Part shown: positions 22,856-24,873 of the stretch, piece after piece | How the letters are laid out: every line of letters starts with the position of its first letter | Numbering within the stretch: position 1 is the first letter of the stretch | DNA from: Anaerolineaceae bacterium UBA5211 | GTDB lineage: Bacteria > Chloroflexota > Anaerolineae > Anaerolineales > Anaerolineaceae | Assembly (NCBI GenBank): GCA_002412595.1 | Contig: DHVJ01000020.1 | Location: 1-24,873 of the forward strand | Length of the DNA stretch: 24,873 nt | Direction: 5' to 3' | Made by a program: the position numbers and the translations under genes | Notes under the pieces: model-generated | What the model was told of the DNA's origin: nothing | Seen by the model: the letters and a program-made list of their open reading frames with translations, nothing else | Databases searched by the model: none

Positions 22856-24000
22856 AATCCGATAACAAATCTTCTTCCTTTATGCTTTGCCCCACCTGCG
22901 GCACTAAATTACCGGAAAACGCCACGCGTTGTCTGGTATGCGGCCGTACATTTTCCGCCAAGCCTTCTTCGAAAGACCCCAAAGCCGTACGCTCCCAGCG
23001 TCTGCCCGAGCTGCGCCTCAGCCTGCCGCTTGCGTTAGGTCTGCTGTTCGTCATTCTGGCCATTGGCGGTGGCTTGATCTTCCTGGTGCTGCGCGGAACC
23101 GGACAGGTAGCCCCGCCCGAACCCACAGCCACGGCCAGCCCTTCTCCGACCTTTGAGCAGAGCCCCACACCGACTACCACCAATACGCCTGAACCGACTT
23201 TCACACCGCTGCCGGCCATCGAGTATCAAATTCAGGAAAACGATAGTTGTCTTTCCATCGCGTATTATTACGATGTCACCATGAAGAGCATCACCGATTT
23301 GAACAACCTGGATGCCGATTGCGGCGTTTTGAGCGTCGGCCAAACCATCCTCATTCCCCAGCCGACCCCCACCGCCTCACCGGTGGCCACCACCACGCTC
23401 AGCATCGACCAGGCCACGGAAGAAGCCTGCCAGAAGATCACCTACAATGTTGGCGAGAACGATACCCTCAGCGGTATCGCGGCCAATTACAACGTTTCTG
23501 TGGAGACCCTTAAAACCTACAACGGTCTGACCTCCAACAACATCTATAGCGGTCAGGCGATTGTCATTCCATTGTGCGAACGGCTGCCAACCGAAGGCCC
23601 CACACCCACCGCTACCAACCCGCCGCCCTACGCAGCCGCCAACCTGTTGCTGCCAGCGGATGGCGCCGTATTCACCGGTTCCAATGACACCGTTACCCTG
23701 CAGTGGGCTGCCGTCCCCGGCATGTTGGAAGGCGAAGCTTATGCTGTGACCATTGAAGATCTGACCGAAGGTCAGGGCAAGAAGTTGGTTGATTACGCCA
23801 CCGACACCAAGTACATTGTGCCAGTCAGCTTCCGCCCCGCGGCAAGCTCACCGCATGTGATCCGCTGGTGGGTGCAGCCGGTGCGCCAATCCGGCACCAC
23901 CGACAGCGGCGACACCATCTGGGTGCCGGCCGGCTCGGCCAGCTCCCCGCGTGTCTTTACCTGGTCCGGCATCGGCGCGGCTGCCACCCAGGCGCCGTAA
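22852..24000 (+). CDS. Zinc ribbon-TM-LysM membrane protein
   Basis: A 382-residue protein with a clear modular order. A zinc ribbon (C13, C16, C27, C30) comes first, then one membrane span (about 57-80) and a Pro/Thr/Ser linker (88-120). Two LysM domains follow (about 124-169 and 197-241; each ends in an ILIPQ or IVIPL strand), then a second Pro/Thr linker and a C-terminal beta-rich domain (about 262-378) that looks Ig/FN3-like. The predicted topology puts the ribbon inside and the LysM domains outside, bound to peptidoglycan. The function is unknown; it could link a cytoplasmic partner to the wall. The first LysM has a cysteine pair (C133, C157). The upstream AGGAAA is closer to a tiny ORF (22841-22855) that overlaps the start. 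Confidence 0.82.
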   Translation: MKSDNKSSSFMLCPTCGTKLPENATRCLVCGRTFSAKPSSKDPKAVRSQRLPELRLSLPLALGLLFVILAIGGGLIFLVLRGTGQVAPPEPTATASPSPTFEQSPTPTTTNTPEPTFTPLPAIEYQIQENDSCLSIAYYYDVTMKSITDLNNLDADCGVLSVGQTILIPQPTPTASPVATTTLSIDQATEEACQKITYNVGENDTLSGIAANYNVSVETLKTYNGLTSNNIYSGQAIVIPLCERLPTEGPTPTATNPPPYAAANLLLPADGAVFTGSNDTVTLQWAAVPGMLEGEAYAVTIEDLTEGQGKKLVDYATDTKYIVPVSFRPAASSPHVIRWWVQPVRQSGTTDSGDTIWVPAGSASSPRVFTWSGIGAAATQAP

Positions 24001-24019
24001 AAACAGATTGCATAAAATA

Positions 24020-24047
24020 TAAGAGCGCTCCTTGAGGGGTGCTCTTA
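24020..24047. terminator. Bidirectional terminator between the LysM gene and trxB
   Basis: TAAGAGCGCTCC (24020-24031) and GGGGTGCTCTTA (24036-24047) form a 12-bp stem (two G-T pairs) with a TTGA loop. TTCTTTAATT follows on the plus strand. On the minus strand the stem is followed by TATTTTATG, so it may also stop trxB transcripts. Confidence 0.8.
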
Positions 24048-24059
24048 TTCTTTAATTAA

Positions 24060-24086
24060 TGTTGTCTTCGACAGGCTCAGGCAACA
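24060..24086. repeat. Short inverted-repeat element
   Basis: TGTTG (24060-24064) and CAACA (24082-24086) flank CTTCGACAGGCTCAGG. The core resembles short intergenic repeats widespread in bacterial genomes, but only this one copy is seen in the window, so the call rests on resemblance. Confidence 0.35.
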
Positions 24087-24126
24087 TTTCCTTAATAACA
24101 ACAGGAGTTTTTCAGCGCAAGTTTAT

Positions 24127-24873
24127 TTACTCGCTTTCGCTCTCCAGTTGCCGCGTCGCGCTGATGGCCGCTGCGGCGCCCATCCCGGCCGAGGTGATCA
24201 CCTGGCGGAAGAAGGGATCGCACACCTCGCCCGCCGCGTACACGCCCGGAATGCTGGTGCGCATGCGCTGGTCGGCAATGATGTAACCCTTATCGTCCAA
24301 TTCCAACTGGTTGCGGAACATTTCCGTGTTGGGGCTGTGCCCGATGAAGATGAAAATACCGTCCACCGGAAACTCCGTTGTGCTGCCGTCCTTCACATTC
24401 TCCAGAAGCAGCTTTTCCACGCCACTTTCACCCCGGATCTCTTTCACAACAGTATTCCAGATGTATTCGATCTTCGGGTTATTCTTGGCGCGTTTTTGCA
24501 GGATGACGCCTGCCCGCAGCTCCTCACGCCGGTGGATGACGGTCACGCTGCTGGCATAGCGTGTCAGTAAGATGCCTTCTTCCAACGCGCTGTCGCCGCC
24601 GCCCACGATGGACACTTTTTTACCTTTGAAAAACCAGCCGTCGCATGTCGCGCAGTAAGATACACCTTTGCCGCGGAATTCCTTTTCGCCGGGGATGTTC
24701 AGCTTGTTTGGGTTGGCACCCGTGGAAATGACCAGCGTTTTTGTCCGGTATTCATTGCCGTATGTTTTCACGATAAAAGGGCGCTTGCTTAAATCCACTT
24801 CCGTGGCGGCTTCATATTCCAGCCGCGCGCCAAAGCGTTCGGCGTTCTTTTGGAATAACTCCGCCAACTCTGA
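24127..24873 (-). CDS. trxB: Thioredoxin reductase, C-terminal part (cut by window edge)
   Basis: The last 248 residues of a low-molecular-weight thioredoxin reductase, which uses NADPH and FAD to reduce thioredoxin. The redox pair is in CATCDGWFF. NADPH-binding features follow: GGGDSALEE and the HRREELRA segment that recognises the 2'-phosphate. The C-terminal FAD signature reads AAGEVCDPFFRQ where AAGDV is the more common form; this variant is known in the wider family. The protein ends ATRQLESESE. The N-terminus lies beyond 24873; the first in-window codons (SELAELF) are internal, so any start codon here is false. Confidence 0.93.
   Translation of the reverse strand, partial: SELAELFQKNAERFGARLEYEAATEVDLSKRPFIVKTYGNEYRTKTLVISTGANPNKLNIPGEKEFRGKGVSYCATCDGWFFKGKKVSIVGGGDSALEEGILLTRYASSVTVIHRREELRAGVILQKRAKNNPKIEYIWNTVVKEIRGESGVEKLLLENVKDGSTTEFPVDGIFIFIGHSPNTEMFRNQLELDDKGYIIADQRMRTSIPGVYAAGEVCDPFFRQVITSAGMGAAAAISATRQLESESE

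Overview
The window looks like chromosomal sequence from a Gram-positive-like (single-membrane) Chloroflexota bacterium, most likely class Anaerolineae. The basis is indirect. Secreted proteins carry Pro/Thr/Ser-rich linkers of the kind common in that group, one protein combines a zinc ribbon, a membrane span and LysM domains, MsrP appears to be a Tat lipoprotein, and the gene mix fits. No rRNA or tRNA is present to settle the taxonomy. No CRISPR array, prophage, transposase or recent island was seen.

Layout. Bases 1-430 hold no gene I can name, but contain a palindromic dispersed repeat (314-410). A plus-strand operon then runs from about 498 to 6688: cinA (with a degenerate C-terminal domain), an amidohydrolase of the SAH/MTA deaminase type fused to a CYTH-like domain, glgA glycogen synthase and malQ. 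A DMT/EamA transporter gene (6678-7652, minus) runs into the end of malQ. It is divergent from sodA, a Mn-type superoxide dismutase with a strong promoter and a perfect terminator. About 510 bp of repeat-bearing intergenic DNA follows. Next is the minus-strand pair ruvX-mltG (8885-10431), which overlap as ATGA.

From 10532 to 20461 all genes run on the plus strand with tiny gaps or overlaps: a secreted LamG-like protein, msrP, msrQ, then four DNA-repair genes. These are an AddB/UvrD-like ATPase with degenerate helicase motifs, an intact UvrD-type helicase, a stand-alone PD-(D/E)XK nuclease with the four-cysteine Fe-S pattern of AddB/Cas4, and recJ with a long C-terminal extension. Together they look like an AddAB-type helicase-nuclease broken into three polypeptides and joined to RecJ. 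I regard this as the most interesting system in the window.

The last part holds an L,D-transpeptidase with a Tat signal (leaderless promoter), convergent hemW, a divergent zinc ribbon-TM-2xLysM protein with a bidirectional terminator, and the C-terminal part of trxB running off the right edge.

Themes: glycogen/alpha-glucan metabolism (glgA, malQ); oxidative-damage handling (sodA, msrPQ, trxB); cell-wall work (mltG, L,D-transpeptidase, LysM protein); and double-strand-break processing (the helicase-nuclease-RecJ cluster, with ruvX nearby).
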